A stretch of DNA of 64,000 nt from assembly GCA_903919145.1 (NCBI GenBank), contig CAIXGW010000157.1, positions 21,285-85,284 of the forward strand. Direction: 5' to 3'. This DNA comes from an uncultured Myxococcales bacterium. Its GTDB lineage: Bacteria; Myxococcota_A; UBA9042. The notes below the pieces were generated by a model, which was given only the letters and a program-made list of their open reading frames with translations, did not search any database and was not told where the DNA came from. Each line of letters opens with the position of its first letter. The stretch's first letter is position 1. Shown here in pieces: positions 1 through 8,822 of this stretch. The position numbers and the translations under genes are program-made.

Positions 1-1085
1 GCCAGCCCCAGCCCCAGGTAGCTCGCCTTGGACTTGGCGGCGCATGCCAAATAGGTCGTGGCCTGGGCCAGCGCCAGCCGTGACTCCGGCAGTCCGCACA
101 GCTCGTGGGCCTGTGACGCTGCAATGGCCACCTGAAGGGCCTGGGGATCGGCGTTGGACACGTCTTCCGAGGCAAAGATCACCAGCCGCCTGCAGATAAA
201 GCGCGGGTCCTCTCCGGCTTCCAGCATCCGCGCCAGCCAATACAGGGCAGCGTCTGGGTCGGAGCCGCGCAGCGACTTGATAAAGGCTGAGACCACCTGG
301 TAGTGCTCGTCGCCCTGGCGGTCGTAGCGGGGGCCTTTGCGCAGGGGCGCCCGGTGGAGCAGCTGCAGGTCGATCATCGGGGCAAGCGTATGATCCTGCT
401 TGCATTGCTCCAGAAGCGGCTCGGCGGCGGCCTCCAGTAGCGTCAGGGCTCGCCGGGCGTCGCCATCGGCCTGGGCGACCAGGTGCTGCAGTGCCTCAGG
501 GTCCACCTGCAGCCCGGTGCCACCGTAGCCGCGCGGATCGGCCAGCGTCCGCTCGAGCACCAGCTCAATCTCGGCGGGACCCAGCGGCTCCAACACGACC
601 AACACGCAGCGGCTCAGCAGGGCCGCCGTCAGCGAATGCCCTGGATTCTCTGTGGTAGCGCCAATCAGGCTCAGCGTCCCGGACTCGACATGGGGCAGCA
701 GCGCGTCTTGCTGTGGCCGGCCCCAGCGATGGATTTCATCGACAAAACAAACGGTTTTCTCTCCGCGCCGCCCGGCTGCCTGGGCTTCTGCCACCAGCTC
801 GCGCAGCTGCTGCACGCCATCCAGTACGGCCGACAGGGCCGCAAAGCGAGCCTGGCTGTGGCGCGCCACCACCCGCGCCAGGGTGGTTTTGCCGACGCCC
901 GGCGGCCCCCACAGCAACAGAGACGGCAGCCGATCGGACTGCAGCGCCTTGCGCACAAAGCCTTCTGGGCCGAGCCACAGCTGCTGGCCCACCACCTCGT
1001 CTAGGGTGCGCGGGCGCATTCGCTCGGCCAGGGGCGCTCGCGGGGTCTGGTCAAACAGGTCGGGCAGTCTTTTGGCTAGGGCCAC
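1..1085 (-). CDS. rarA: Replication-associated recombination protein A, AAA ATPase (3' end cut by window edge)
   Basis: RarA/MgsA is a clamp-loader-like AAA+ ATPase that acts at stalled replication forks. The translated part (about 361 residues) carries a clean Walker A (LLLWGPPGVGKTTLARVVA), a Walker B with the family signature DEIHRW, and the sensor-1 stretch LIGATTENPGHS that is typical of RarA rather than of DnaX or RuvB. The C-terminal end lies outside the window. The start is GTG at 1085, preceded by GGAG at a good distance, giving MALAKRLPDLF and the usual opening LAERMRPRTLDEVVGQQ. A universal stress protein gene lies 25 bp upstream on the same strand, so the two may be cotranscribed. 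Family assignment is firm. Confidence 0.93.
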   Translation of the reverse strand, partial: MALAKRLPDLFDQTPRAPLAERMRPRTLDEVVGQQLWLGPEGFVRKALQSDRLPSLLLWGPPGVGKTTLARVVARHSQARFAALSAVLDGVQQLRELVAEAQAAGRRGEKTVCFVDEIHRWGRPQQDALLPHVESGTLSLIGATTENPGHSLTAALLSRCVLVVLEPLGPAEIELVLERTLADPRGYGGTGLQVDPEALQHLVAQADGDARRALTLLEAAAEPLLEQCKQDHTLAPMIDLQLLHRAPLRKGPRYDRQGDEHYQVVSAFIKSLRGSDPDAALYWLARMLEAGEDPRFICRRLVIFASEDVSNADPQALQVAIAASQAHELCGLPESRLALAQATTYLACAAKSKASYLGLGL

Positions 1086-1110
1086 GCTGGCTCCAAGATG
1101 GACGGATTCT

Positions 1111-2034
1111 TCAGCGCTTGCGCGAGGTCCAGTCAGGCCTGGTCGTCAACACCGGGCAGCGGGCGTGCTTGATCACGTGCTCGGCCATCGACCCCAGCAC
1201 GGTGTTGCGCACCTGGTCGCGGCCGATCGCCGGGACCACAATCGCGTCGGCGCCAACCCGGTCGACGTAGCTCATCACGGCCGAGCCGGGCTTGTTGTCC
1301 TCTAGCAGCTGCCAGAAGGCCGGCACCCGGGTGATCTGGTGGGCAGCGTTGGACAAGCGGGCCTGCAGCCGCGAGCGGATCTGGTACTGCATGTCCTTGG
1401 GCAGCAGGATCTCGCCTTCCGGCGTGGCCAGCGTCTGAGCCTGCGCCGGCTGGACCACGTCTACTACCTCCAGCTTGCCACCGACTTCTGAGGCAAATTC
1501 CTCTGCGGCCAGCAGCAAACCCTGCCACTCATCTGAAAAATCAATGGGATGGACAATGCGCTCAAAGCCGCGCCAGCTCTCCATTCGCGAGGCGAACCGC
1601 TCGTTGACGGACATGACCGGCACCTGCGCATCGCGGATCAGCCGAGCCGTGGGCGACCCCAGCACGCGGCCAGTAAACTCGTGCTGCCCTTCGGTGGCCA
1701 CCACGGCCAGATCGGCCTGCAGCTCCGCCAGAACGTCGACGGCAAGCTCAAAAGTCGAGCCTACGCGGGCGTCGATCTCGGCGTGTACCCCCAGGGCGGC
1801 AAGCTCGCGTTGGTACTGCAGTAGCGTGGGCATGGCGCGCGCCCGATCGGCGTCGTCGATCACTTGCCGCATCCGCGCCGCTTCGCCGTCCAGGTAGAAC
1901 AGCTCGCTGGAGCCGCGAAAAGCGTGAAAAATGGTGACTCTGGAGCCCAGCGTTTGCGCAGTGACCGCCAACGGCTTGAAGGCCAGGCGGGTGACCTCGG
2001 TGAGATCCGTCAGCAACACGATGTGATCGAACAC
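1111..2034 (-). CDS. Tandem universal stress protein (two UspA domains)
   Basis: The product (307 residues) has two UspA-like alpha/beta domains. The first opens with FDHIVLLTDLTEVTRLAF and ends in the nucleotide-binding-type stretch VVATEGQHEFTGRVLGS. The second opens with FERIVHPIDFSDEW and ends in VPAIGRDQVRNTVLGSMAEHV, both close to the G-2x-G-9x-G-S/T consensus of ATP-binding Usp proteins. Tandem Usp proteins are soluble stress proteins; the ligand cannot be told from sequence. I chose GTG at 2034 because GAGG lies five bases upstream; an in-frame GTG at 2067 would add 11 residues but has no ribosome binding site. It precedes rarA on the same strand. Confidence 0.85.
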   Translation of the reverse strand: MFDHIVLLTDLTEVTRLAFKPLAVTAQTLGSRVTIFHAFRGSSELFYLDGEAARMRQVIDDADRARAMPTLLQYQRELAALGVHAEIDARVGSTFELAVDVLAELQADLAVVATEGQHEFTGRVLGSPTARLIRDAQVPVMSVNERFASRMESWRGFERIVHPIDFSDEWQGLLLAAEEFASEVGGKLEVVDVVQPAQAQTLATPEGEILLPKDMQYQIRSRLQARLSNAAHQITRVPAFWQLLEDNKPGSAVMSYVDRVGADAIVVPAIGRDQVRNTVLGSMAEHVIKHARCPVLTTRPDWTSRKR

Positions 2035-2192
2035 GGTAACCTCGGTGCGGCGTGCGGGCAGCGGCACGGTCGTAGTTGCAGAACCTACGGCGCCGCCAAG
2101 GTATCGTCAAGCACTGGCTACAGACGCCGCCCAGGCGAGCCGGGTCCAGAATGCCGGCAAGCTCCTGGAACCGCGTCGTTGTTGCGCTCGCG

Positions 2193-2222
2193 TTGACAAT
2201 AGCTTCTCAGGAAAGGTACAAC
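2193..2222 (+). promoter_or_regulatory. Sigma-70-type promoter for the small Cys-rich lipoprotein gene
   Basis: A perfect -35 hexamer TTGACA (2193-2198) is followed after 18 bp by TACAAC (2217-2222). It sits in the 259-bp divergent gap between the universal stress gene and the plus-strand lipoprotein at 2294, leaving a leader of about 65 bases. The rest of that gap shows nothing recognisable. Confidence 0.6.
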
Positions 2223-2293
2223 GCTACTCGCGGTTGGGCCCACGTTGGCATTGGCCTGCCGAAAATCCGAACTGGTTGTCCTGGAGGTTGCGT

Positions 2294-2545
2294 ATGAAGT
2301 TGAACATGTTGGCTGGTATGGCGCTTGTAGTTGCTGCTTTCGTTTCGGGGTGCTCTTCCGCTCCCGCCAAAGAGACTCCGGCTCCGACGGCCGGCTGCAC
2401 CAGCGACGACCAGTGCGCCGGGGCGGGCCCCTGCGGCAAGTGCGTTTCCGGTAGCTGCCAGAACGTGTTTGGCCCAGAGTGCTGCAACAAAGACGATGAC
2501 TGCGGCAACCCCGCCCTGCGCTGTCGCGGCAATCGCTGCAAGTAG
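2294..2545 (+). CDS. Small cysteine-rich lipoprotein
   Basis: An 83-residue protein with a lipoprotein signal peptide: MKLNM, a hydrophobic stretch, then lipobox VSGC with Cys near residue 20. The mature part is short, starts with an Ala/Pro/Thr linker and contains ten cysteines in about 50 residues, arranged like the CxxDxxC modules of dickkopf-type repeats. It is presumably anchored in the outer membrane with a disulfide-knotted head. The start ATG 2294 has GGAGG upstream and a consensus promoter lies at 2193. A similar cysteine head is fused to an OmpA domain in the next gene, so the two are probably paralogous in part. No family name is recognised and the function is unknown. Confidence 0.75.
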   Translation: MKLNMLAGMALVVAAFVSGCSSAPAKETPAPTAGCTSDDQCAGAGPCGKCVSGSCQNVFGPECCNKDDDCGNPALRCRGNRCK

Positions 2546-2671
2546 TTAGCGCCAGTCCATTGGCACAGGTCGGGTTCTGACCCGAGCCAAGGGCTGCAAG
2601 TGTGGAGTCCAAGCCTTGTTTCAGGTTGGTGCAGTCCATCGACCGGCGAGCGAGGCTGGGCGGCTTACATC

Positions 2672-2737
2672 TTGCGCCAGTGGCGCCGGCCCTCGTCCAG
2701 CCTTGCTGGAGGAGCGTAGCCGGCGCTGCTGGCGCAA
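2672..2737 (+). repeat. Long two-tier inverted repeat (hairpin) between lipoprotein genes
   Basis: Arms 2672-2690 and 2719-2737 pair over 19 positions with only two G-U wobbles. The 28-base loop itself contains a second hairpin, TCCAGC CTT GCTGGA. There is no T-run, so it does not look like a simple intrinsic terminator. A smaller hairpin, TCGGGT TCTG ACCCGA, lies at 2570-2585 just after the preceding gene. Both fall in the 265-bp gap before the Pal-like gene and would be in its leader if the genes are cotranscribed. Confidence 0.6.
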
Positions 2738-2810
2738 AGTTCATGGATTCGCTGCCCCCAGACAAGAATCCGTCCCAAGCCGAGCGCCGATGCTGCGCCG
2801 GAGGCTGATC

Positions 2811-3677
2811 ATGATGACCATTTTGCACAGCGTCCTTGCCCAGTTGGCACCTCTCAGCCGCAGCTCCGCGGTCACCAAGCGTGCTGGGTGGTCCATGGCA
2901 GCCATGGCCGCCTTTGGTTTGTTGGTGGCTCTGACCAGCGGCTGCGGGCCTTCCTACCCCAACTGCAGCGGAGACGAAGGGTGCAAATCCAAAGGTGAAT
3001 TCTGCCTGGACAACAAGTGTGCCCAGTGCCGGACGGACAACCACTGCCCCGGCGCCGACACCGACAAATGCGTCACCTGCCAGACCGGCGCCTGCGGCCG
3101 CAAAGCCGATTGCTGCAGCTCCAACCTGGACTGCGGCGCCGGCAAGAAATGCGACACGGCTGCCAACAAGTGCGTTGCCCAGTGCGCGGCCGACACCGAC
3201 TGCCCCGCGGGTCAGAAGTGCGCCGCTGGCGCTTGCCAGGCCCCTGCGGCGGCAGTAGGCGATGGCTCAGGCTGCAAGAGCGACGGCGAGTGCGGCTCTG
3301 GCCTGAAGTGCAAAGACGGCAAGTGCTTGGACGCCGCCGGCCAGTGCGGCTTTGCGCCCATCTTCTTTAGCTTCAATGAGTACGCGCTGACCGACGCGGC
3401 CCAGAACGGCCTGTCAGCCAACCTCAAGTGCTTCAAAGAGAAGCCGGTCTCCAGCATCACCGTAGAAGGCCACTGCGACGAGCGCGGCACTGACGCTTAC
3501 AACATGGAGCTTGGCACCAAGCGCGCCAAGGTGGTCAAGGACTACCTGCAGTCGTCCCTGGCCAAGGTCAAGGTCAAGACCATGTCCTACGGCAAGACCA
3601 AGCCGGCCTGCTCTGAGGACAACGAAGACTGCTGGGGCAAGAACCGCCGCGCCGAGTTCAAGGTCTCTGAGAAGTGA
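2811..3677 (+). CDS. Pal-like lipoprotein with cysteine-rich region and C-terminal OmpA domain
   Basis: A 288-residue lipoprotein. After a signal peptide ending in lipobox TSGC (about residue 45) come some 130 residues with repeated CxxDxxC...GKKC-type modules (about 25 cysteines), then an OmpA/Pal peptidoglycan-binding domain. The Pal domain shows FSFNEYAL, ITVEGHCDERGT and YNMELGTKRAKVVKDYL, the classical Pal signature; the ending GKNRRAEFKV also fits. Pal anchors the outer membrane to peptidoglycan as part of Tol-Pal. ATG 2811 has GGAGG upstream; a later in-frame ATG would shorten the long n-region. The CpoB-like gene follows 23 bp downstream, as in Tol-Pal operons, but tolQRAB are not in the window. 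The inserted cysteine region is not part of normal Pal. Confidence 0.85.
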   Translation: MMTILHSVLAQLAPLSRSSAVTKRAGWSMAAMAAFGLLVALTSGCGPSYPNCSGDEGCKSKGEFCLDNKCAQCRTDNHCPGADTDKCVTCQTGACGRKADCCSSNLDCGAGKKCDTAANKCVAQCAADTDCPAGQKCAAGACQAPAAAVGDGSGCKSDGECGSGLKCKDGKCLDAAGQCGFAPIFFSFNEYALTDAAQNGLSANLKCFKEKPVSSITVEGHCDERGTDAYNMELGTKRAKVVKDYLQSSLAKVKVKTMSYGKTKPACSEDNEDCWGKNRRAEFKVSEK

Positions 3678-3700
3678 GCCGATCACAGGAAGGCGCGCCG

Positions 3701-4762
3701 ATGCGTACATCAGGTCTTCGTGGCCACCAGCTGCCCCTGCAACTGCTGCTGTTGCCTGCCCTTGGCTTGATGACCGGCTGCTTGGCAACCCGCGCGCAGG
3801 TCGTTGATCTAGAAGACCGACTGGTCAAGGTAGAGAAGGCCCACGCCGGCTACCTGGTCAACGCCGACCGCGAGACCAAGCGCCTGCAGACCTTGGCCAC
3901 CCAAGTAGAAGAGTCCAACGCCCAGCTGCGCGAGTCGCTGGCGCGATCCGGGGCCAAGCTAGGTGACTTTGAGACCAAGGTAGCCAAGCTGCGCGGCGAG
4001 CTTGAAGTCGTGATCCACCGGCTGGACACAGTAGAAAAGACTGGCGGCGGCGCGGCGGTGCTGGTGAGCGACGTGCGGCGCCGGCTGGATCAGCTGATCG
4101 CCGATCTGCGCGACCGCGCCGGCATTGCGATCTTGGCGCTGCCGGCGGACCTGCCCGTCGATGCCGATGGGTTTGCCAAGCTGGCAGATGCCAAGCTCGC
4201 TGCTGGGGATGTGCGCACGGCCGCGGCGGTGGCCAGCGAGTGCCAGAAGCGCTTTGCCAACACCGAGGCGGCGGGGCAGTGCGGCATTGTTCAGGCGCGA
4301 ATTGCCCTTCAGGAACAACGGTACGCCGACGCTACGCGGATTCTGCAAGCCGTTCACGACAGCTTGGCTGGCAAGCCCGTCCCGGTCGTCGGCCAAGCCT
4401 TGCTGGAGATCGCCAAGATTCTAGAGATCCAAGGTCGCTGCGCCAACGCGCAAAAGGTCTTGAAGTACGTGCTGTCAGACTTGCCCAAGGTTCCGGCAGC
4501 CAAGGCCGCGCGTGAATTGCTGGCCAGCTCGGCTGCCCGTTGCAAAGAGGGCGTTGGCGCTGCCGGCAAGCCCGCCGCGGATGCCAGCAAGCCGGCTGAA
4601 GGAGCCGCTCCGGCCGAGCCAGAGCCGGCTGCCCCGACAGGCCCGGCCAAGCCGGAAGCGACGGACAAGCCAGAGGGGCCAGCGACTTCTGCGCCCACCG
4701 GCGGATCGGCCAAGGACCGGCGCGGTGGCAAGCCGTCTGACGTTCCCCATGCTGAGCAATAG
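3701..4762 (+). CDS. CpoB/YbgF-like lipoprotein with coiled coil and TPR-type repeats
   Basis: A 353-residue lipoprotein: signal peptide with lipobox MTGC, then a long charged coiled coil (about residues 33-120), a helical TPR-like region with DATRILQAVHDSL and LLEIAKILEIQGRCANAQKVLKYVL-type helices, and a Pro/Ala/Glu-rich tail of about 70 residues. Coiled coil plus TPR next to pal is the architecture of CpoB/YbgF, which coordinates cell-envelope constriction with peptidoglycan synthesis; assignment is by architecture and context. ATG 3701 is chosen for GGAAGG upstream; a GTG overlapping the pal stop at 3674 is an alternative that spoils the signal peptide. Confidence 0.72.
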   Translation: MRTSGLRGHQLPLQLLLLPALGLMTGCLATRAQVVDLEDRLVKVEKAHAGYLVNADRETKRLQTLATQVEESNAQLRESLARSGAKLGDFETKVAKLRGELEVVIHRLDTVEKTGGGAAVLVSDVRRRLDQLIADLRDRAGIAILALPADLPVDADGFAKLADAKLAAGDVRTAAAVASECQKRFANTEAAGQCGIVQARIALQEQRYADATRILQAVHDSLAGKPVPVVGQALLEIAKILEIQGRCANAQKVLKYVLSDLPKVPAAKAARELLASSAARCKEGVGAAGKPAADASKPAEGAAPAEPEPAAPTGPAKPEATDKPEGPATSAPTGGSAKDRRGGKPSDVPHAEQ

Positions 4763-4905
4763 GTAAGGGACCGTGCAAAATCTAGCCGATTTTCCTCGGT
4801 TTCCTTTGCCTGCTGGATGGGTCGCAAGTGCTCGCCGCCTTTTGGGTTGGTCGCACTGCTCCGCGAGTGGTGTTGGCAACTCATCTCTACACGAGCCCTA
4901 AGCGC

Positions 4906-6861
4906 ATGTCGGCTGCCCACGTCTACAACGGGCCTTGGCGGGTCATCGTCGTCGGCGGCGGCCACGCTGGCTGCGAGGCGGCTTTGGCCTGCGCCCGCAG
5001 CGGGCTGGAGACCCTGCTGCTGACTCAAAATGTCGACCGCATTGGCTGGATGTCCTGCAATCCATCGATTGGCGGCGTGGGCAAGTCGCACCTGGTGGCT
5101 GAGATCGATGCTCTGGGCGGCGAGATGGCTGTAGCAGCCGACGCATCCAGCGTGCAGTCCAAGTGGCTGAACGACTCGCGCGGTGCGGCCGTGCGGGCGC
5201 TGCGGGCCCAGTGCGACAAGCTGGCCTACGCCACCGCCATGCGCCAGACCGTGGAGGCGCAGCCGCAGTTGCACGTCAAGCAAGCCGATGTGGCGCGCCT
5301 GCTGGTCGACGGCGGCCAGCTGACTGGCGTAGCGACCAAGAACGGCTTGGCCTACACCGCTGAGGTGGTCATCCTGACGGCGGGCACCTTTCTAGACGCA
5401 GTGCTGCACACCGGCCTCCAGGCCCAGGCCGGCGGCCGCGCCGGTGATGCTCCTTCGCACGGCTTGGGCGCGCAGATGCGCGAACTTGGCGTGGTGACGC
5501 TGCGCCACAAGACCGGCACCTGCCCGCGGCTTGACGGTCGCACCATTGACTACAGCCGGCTGGAGGCGGACCCGGGCCTGGAGCCGCCGCCGCAGATGTC
5601 TTTGCGCTCCAAGGGGATCGCTCAGCGGCAGATGCCGTGTCACATCGCCTATACCACCGAGCGCACCCACCAGCTGATCCGCGACAACCTGGGCCGCTCG
5701 CCGATGTTCACCGGCGTCATAGAGGGCCGCGGCCCGCGCTATTGCCCGTCGATTGAAGACAAAGTGGTGCGGTTTGCCCACCACGACCGCCACTACCTGT
5801 TCTTGGAGCGAGAGGGCTGGCAAACCCAAGAGGTCTATGTCAGCGGCCTGTCGACCTCGCTGCCCGCCGATGTGCAGATCGACATGGTCAGAAGCATCGC
5901 AGGCCTAGAGGGCGCGGAGATCGTGCGCTTTGGCTATGCGGTGGAGTATGACGCGATCGATGCGCGCCAGCTGGGCCGCGATCTGATGCTGCCGCAGCTG
6001 CCAGGGCTGTACCTGGCCGGGCAGGTCAATGGCACCTCAGGCTATGAGGAAGCAGCGGCCCAAGGGCTGCTGGCGGGCATCAACGCGGCGGCGCGGCTGC
6101 TGGGCAAGCCCCCGGTGATTTTTGGCCGCGACCAGGCCTATTTGGGTGTGCTGGTCGACGATCTGGTGACCCAAGGCAATGCCGAGCCCTACCGGATGTT
6201 TACCTCCAGGGCAGAGCATCGCCTTGAGTTGCGCTGCAGCAATGCCGACTTGCGCTTGACGCCCCTGGGCCGACAGCTGGGCCTGGTGGGTGACGCACAC
6301 TGGCACGCCGTTCAGGGGCGAATCGCCCGGCTGGAGCGGACCCGGCAGGTCTTGGCGCAGAGGATTGTCCGGCCGACGCGCGAAGAAATGCCCTTTGTTG
6401 AGGCGATTGGTGCAGGTACGCTGGTGACGACGGCGACTCTCAAGCAGATCGCCTGCCGATCCGGTGCGGAGTGGCACCACTTGGATCCGTGGCTGCCGGC
6501 CGATCTGCGCAGCGGGCCAGACTGCACGCTCAGCGACCAGGATGTGGCAGAACTGCTGACCGAAGCCCGCTATGCTGGCTATATTGAACGCGAAGCGCGG
6601 CGGCTGGAGCGCACCAACCGCCACGACCAGTGGTTGATTCCGACCGACCTCGACTACCGCCAGGTGGGCGGCCTATCGGCCGAGGCCACGGAAAAACTGC
6701 AGCAAGTGCGCCCAGAAACCCTGGGGCAGGCGGCGCGAATTCCCGGAGTGACGCCAGCCGCGGTACAGGCGATTGCCTTTGTGCTGCGCTCCCTGCAGCG
6801 GCGGCGCGGTCCCAAGGCCGGAGGTGAGCCGCCTGAATTCCCAGAGGAACCGCTACCTTGA
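4906..6861 (+). CDS. mnmG: tRNA uridine-5-carboxymethylaminomethyl modification enzyme MnmG
   Basis: MnmG (GidA) is the FAD-binding half of the MnmE-MnmG complex that modifies the wobble uridine of several tRNAs. The 651-residue product has the N-terminal FAD motif VIVVGGGHAGCEAAL, the signature NPSIGGVGKSHLV, and the downstream block GQVNGTSGYEEAAAQGLLAG, all diagnostic. The C-terminal helical domain includes YAGYIEREARRLER. ATG 4906 is chosen because it places the FAD motif about 13 residues from the start; an upstream in-frame start would add an unconserved 26-residue leader. The common neighbours mnmE and rsmG are absent. Its stop overlaps the convergent DUF4442 gene by nine bases. Confidence 0.97.
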   Translation: MSAAHVYNGPWRVIVVGGGHAGCEAALACARSGLETLLLTQNVDRIGWMSCNPSIGGVGKSHLVAEIDALGGEMAVAADASSVQSKWLNDSRGAAVRALRAQCDKLAYATAMRQTVEAQPQLHVKQADVARLLVDGGQLTGVATKNGLAYTAEVVILTAGTFLDAVLHTGLQAQAGGRAGDAPSHGLGAQMRELGVVTLRHKTGTCPRLDGRTIDYSRLEADPGLEPPPQMSLRSKGIAQRQMPCHIAYTTERTHQLIRDNLGRSPMFTGVIEGRGPRYCPSIEDKVVRFAHHDRHYLFLEREGWQTQEVYVSGLSTSLPADVQIDMVRSIAGLEGAEIVRFGYAVEYDAIDARQLGRDLMLPQLPGLYLAGQVNGTSGYEEAAAQGLLAGINAAARLLGKPPVIFGRDQAYLGVLVDDLVTQGNAEPYRMFTSRAEHRLELRCSNADLRLTPLGRQLGLVGDAHWHAVQGRIARLERTRQVLAQRIVRPTREEMPFVEAIGAGTLVTTATLKQIACRSGAEWHHLDPWLPADLRSGPDCTLSDQDVAELLTEARYAGYIEREARRLERTNRHDQWLIPTDLDYRQVGGLSAEATEKLQQVRPETLGQAARIPGVTPAAVQAIAFVLRSLQRRRGPKAGGEPPEFPEEPLP

Positions 6862-7521
6862 ACCGCCGCGGCGCCGTCCCGCTCCCTTGAGCCGGACCGA
6901 CAGGCGCCGGTGGACGATGGCCACCACCTCGCCCTTGTCGCCTAGGATCACCGCGTCAAATGTCGGCTCGGCCTTGCCAAACTCGGCAACTTCACGGCGC
7001 ACTGCTTCCACCTGGGCTTCGCTGAGCTCAATGTCGGCGCTCACGGCGCCGCGTCCAGGCTTGCGGTACTGGATTGACGCAGCTTTGTCCCACACCACGT
7101 AGCCAGGGCCAAGCCGGGTCATCAGCAGGATCATTGCAAAGGGATCGACCATCGAATACAGCGACCCGCCGTACTGCGAGCCGACCCAGTTGCGGTTCCA
7201 GGGATACAGGCCCATCTGCACCCGCAGCCGCGACAGATCGTCCGCAACCTCGCTCACGCGGATGCCAGCCCCCACAAACGGCGGCCACACGTTGAGGGCG
7301 CGCAGCAGCCGTGCGGTACCCGCTGGCCCCATCGACTGGGTCCAATCGCGCATGGGCTTTTGCGGCAGACCCCGGAGCTCGCCCAAAATTAGCTGGGCTT
7401 GAGCCAACTTCTCGGCCGCGGCCGGCAGCGACTCCAGCGCCAGCGCCGTTACCGCGGCCTTGGCGGTGGCCACGCTACTGGGAGATAGGGCGGGCAGCTT
7501 CCATCCAAAGGGCAGGGCCAT
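6853..7521 (-). CDS. DUF4442 hotdog-fold protein
   Basis: A 222-residue soluble protein. From about residue 65 it matches the DUF4442 (YiiD C-terminal-like, hotdog thioesterase-fold) pattern: a helix RLLRALNVWPPFVGAGIRV, then NRNWVGSQYGGSLYSMVDPF, the central helix of the fold, and a final strand with ITHRR-like VAIVHRRLSVRLKG. The first 60 residues are an Ala-rich helical extension not typical of the family. Members are thought to act on acyl-thioesters but the substrate is unknown. The gene converges on mnmG with a nine-base overlap of coding ends. Confidence 0.75.
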   Translation of the reverse strand: MALPFGWKLPALSPSSVATAKAAVTALALESLPAAAEKLAQAQLILGELRGLPQKPMRDWTQSMGPAGTARLLRALNVWPPFVGAGIRVSEVADDLSRLRVQMGLYPWNRNWVGSQYGGSLYSMVDPFAMILLMTRLGPGYVVWDKAASIQYRKPGRGAVSADIELSEAQVEAVRREVAEFGKAEPTFDAVILGDKGEVVAIVHRRLSVRLKGAGRRRGGSR

Positions 7522-7678
7522 GTCAAGCTCCGGCGGCGTCGGTAGCGCCGACAGCGGCAGGATGATGGCTCAGCCCCGTAGGTTCGTCCACCCGCGGCGT
7601 CAACGGGCTGCTGGTGGCTGCGGCTAGCTCTGCATGTCGTGGGCTGTAGGGGGCTGGCGGCCAAGAACCCCATGGATC

Positions 7679-8749
7679 CTAGGGGGGCCAAGCGCGTCCG
7701 GCATACTTCTTCGGTTCGGCTAGCAGGGCCTTGCAGTCAATGGGCTCGGCAAGGGGCCGCCACAGCAGGGTCTCGGCGGGTTTGCCCTGCAGCGGCTTGA
7801 CGTTGTTCTTGGTCACCAGCAGGCTCAGGCTGGCGGCGATGACCACCTGTTCGGTCTGCACGATGGGTTCGGCCGCAACCGTGCCATCGGCCTGAACTGC
7901 GCCAGTCCAGTTGGTCTTGCTGCGCTGAGCCACCTGGATGTTCTGCTTGCCCAGCAAAGAGTTGTCGATGTGGATGGTCGCTCCGGGCTGACCGTCTTTG
8001 TCGCTGTCGATGACCGCGGCGTGGCCCTTTTCTCCCAAGGCGGGCATCGAGCCGGTGTAGCCGCTTTTGAGGCCAATGACCTGGAGTTCCTCAGCTTGAG
8101 TCCACTGAGCACCCTGGCGGGCCATAGCGCTCTCCTGCACCGGAATTGAAGACAGAAAGGCCGCGCTGTATAGCGTCTTGGTGCTGAAATTGGCGGTCGT
8201 CTGCATGGCGCACGGCTGGTGCCAGCGGCTGCCGCTGTTGCCGTTCCACAGGACCTTGACCAGCCCCAGGGTGTGGGTGCGCTGCTCGGCCCAGCTGTCG
8301 CCAAAGGGCGAGGGGTCCTGCAGCTGCTGGGCAGTCTCTAACCAGCTGACAAAGTACTGTTCTTCCGGTCCCTGGGCCGTGTCACCGCCCGAAGCATCCG
8401 TTGCGGCATCGGCTGCGACATCGCTTGCCGCCGTCGAGTCAGCGTCGGCGGAGAACCCGTCGGCATCGGCGACCGCGGTGTCACCGGTGCTGGCGTCTGA
8501 CGTCGCCGCATCGGAGCTGCCGGCGCCGCCGTCTGACCAGCGGCCGCCATCGCTGCCTGGGCCGCCACTGTCGCCGGCCGCGCTATCGGAATTGCCGCCG
8601 GAAGTGTCGCCGCCGTCTAGCCAAAATGGCGTGGGAGCCGGGCCTCCCAGATCCGCGTCTTCGCCGCAGCCTAGCCCAGCCCAGGCCAACGCGACAGCCG
8701 CGATGCGCTTGGTGGTCCGGCTGCCGTTTGGCGCAGTGCGCTGCCCCAT
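7679..8749 (-). CDS. Asp/Ser-rich secreted lipoprotein of unknown function
   Basis: A 356-residue lipoprotein. The signal peptide carries basic residues (TTKR) followed by a hydrophobic core and a GLGCGED lipobox at about residue 28. Next comes about 100 residues of Ser/Asp/Ala/Gly-rich low-complexity linker with TDxS and ADAD runs, the style common in surface lipoproteins of this genome. The folded C-terminal part (about residues 120-356) contains SDKDG-like VIDSDKDGQPGATIHIDN, which resembles a calcium-binding loop of thrombospondin-type repeats. ATG 8749 has GGAGG seven bases upstream. It lies alone between the HAD gene and a DUF4442 gene on the same strand. No family is recognised. Confidence 0.75.
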   Translation of the reverse strand: MGQRTAPNGSRTTKRIAAVALAWAGLGCGEDADLGGPAPTPFWLDGGDTSGGNSDSAAGDSGGPGSDGGRWSDGGAGSSDAATSDASTGDTAVADADGFSADADSTAASDVAADAATDASGGDTAQGPEEQYFVSWLETAQQLQDPSPFGDSWAEQRTHTLGLVKVLWNGNSGSRWHQPCAMQTTANFSTKTLYSAAFLSSIPVQESAMARQGAQWTQAEELQVIGLKSGYTGSMPALGEKGHAAVIDSDKDGQPGATIHIDNSLLGKQNIQVAQRSKTNWTGAVQADGTVAAEPIVQTEQVVIAASLSLLVTKNNVKPLQGKPAETLLWRPLAEPIDCKALLAEPKKYAGRAWPP

Positions 8750-8822
8750 GGGCCTGCCTCCTTGGGCCTTCAAGCGGCCCTTCCCATAACAAGATGAGCG
8801 GCCGCACCTGAAGGATGCGGGC

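Noticed and set aside
483..1305. Plus-strand ORFs of 173, 217 and 185 residues
   Set aside because: They overlap the firmly identified rarA on the other strand and show no motif.
2118..3044. Minus-strand ORF of 308 residues
   Set aside because: Antisense to the small lipoprotein and the Pal gene; composition is typical of a shadow frame.
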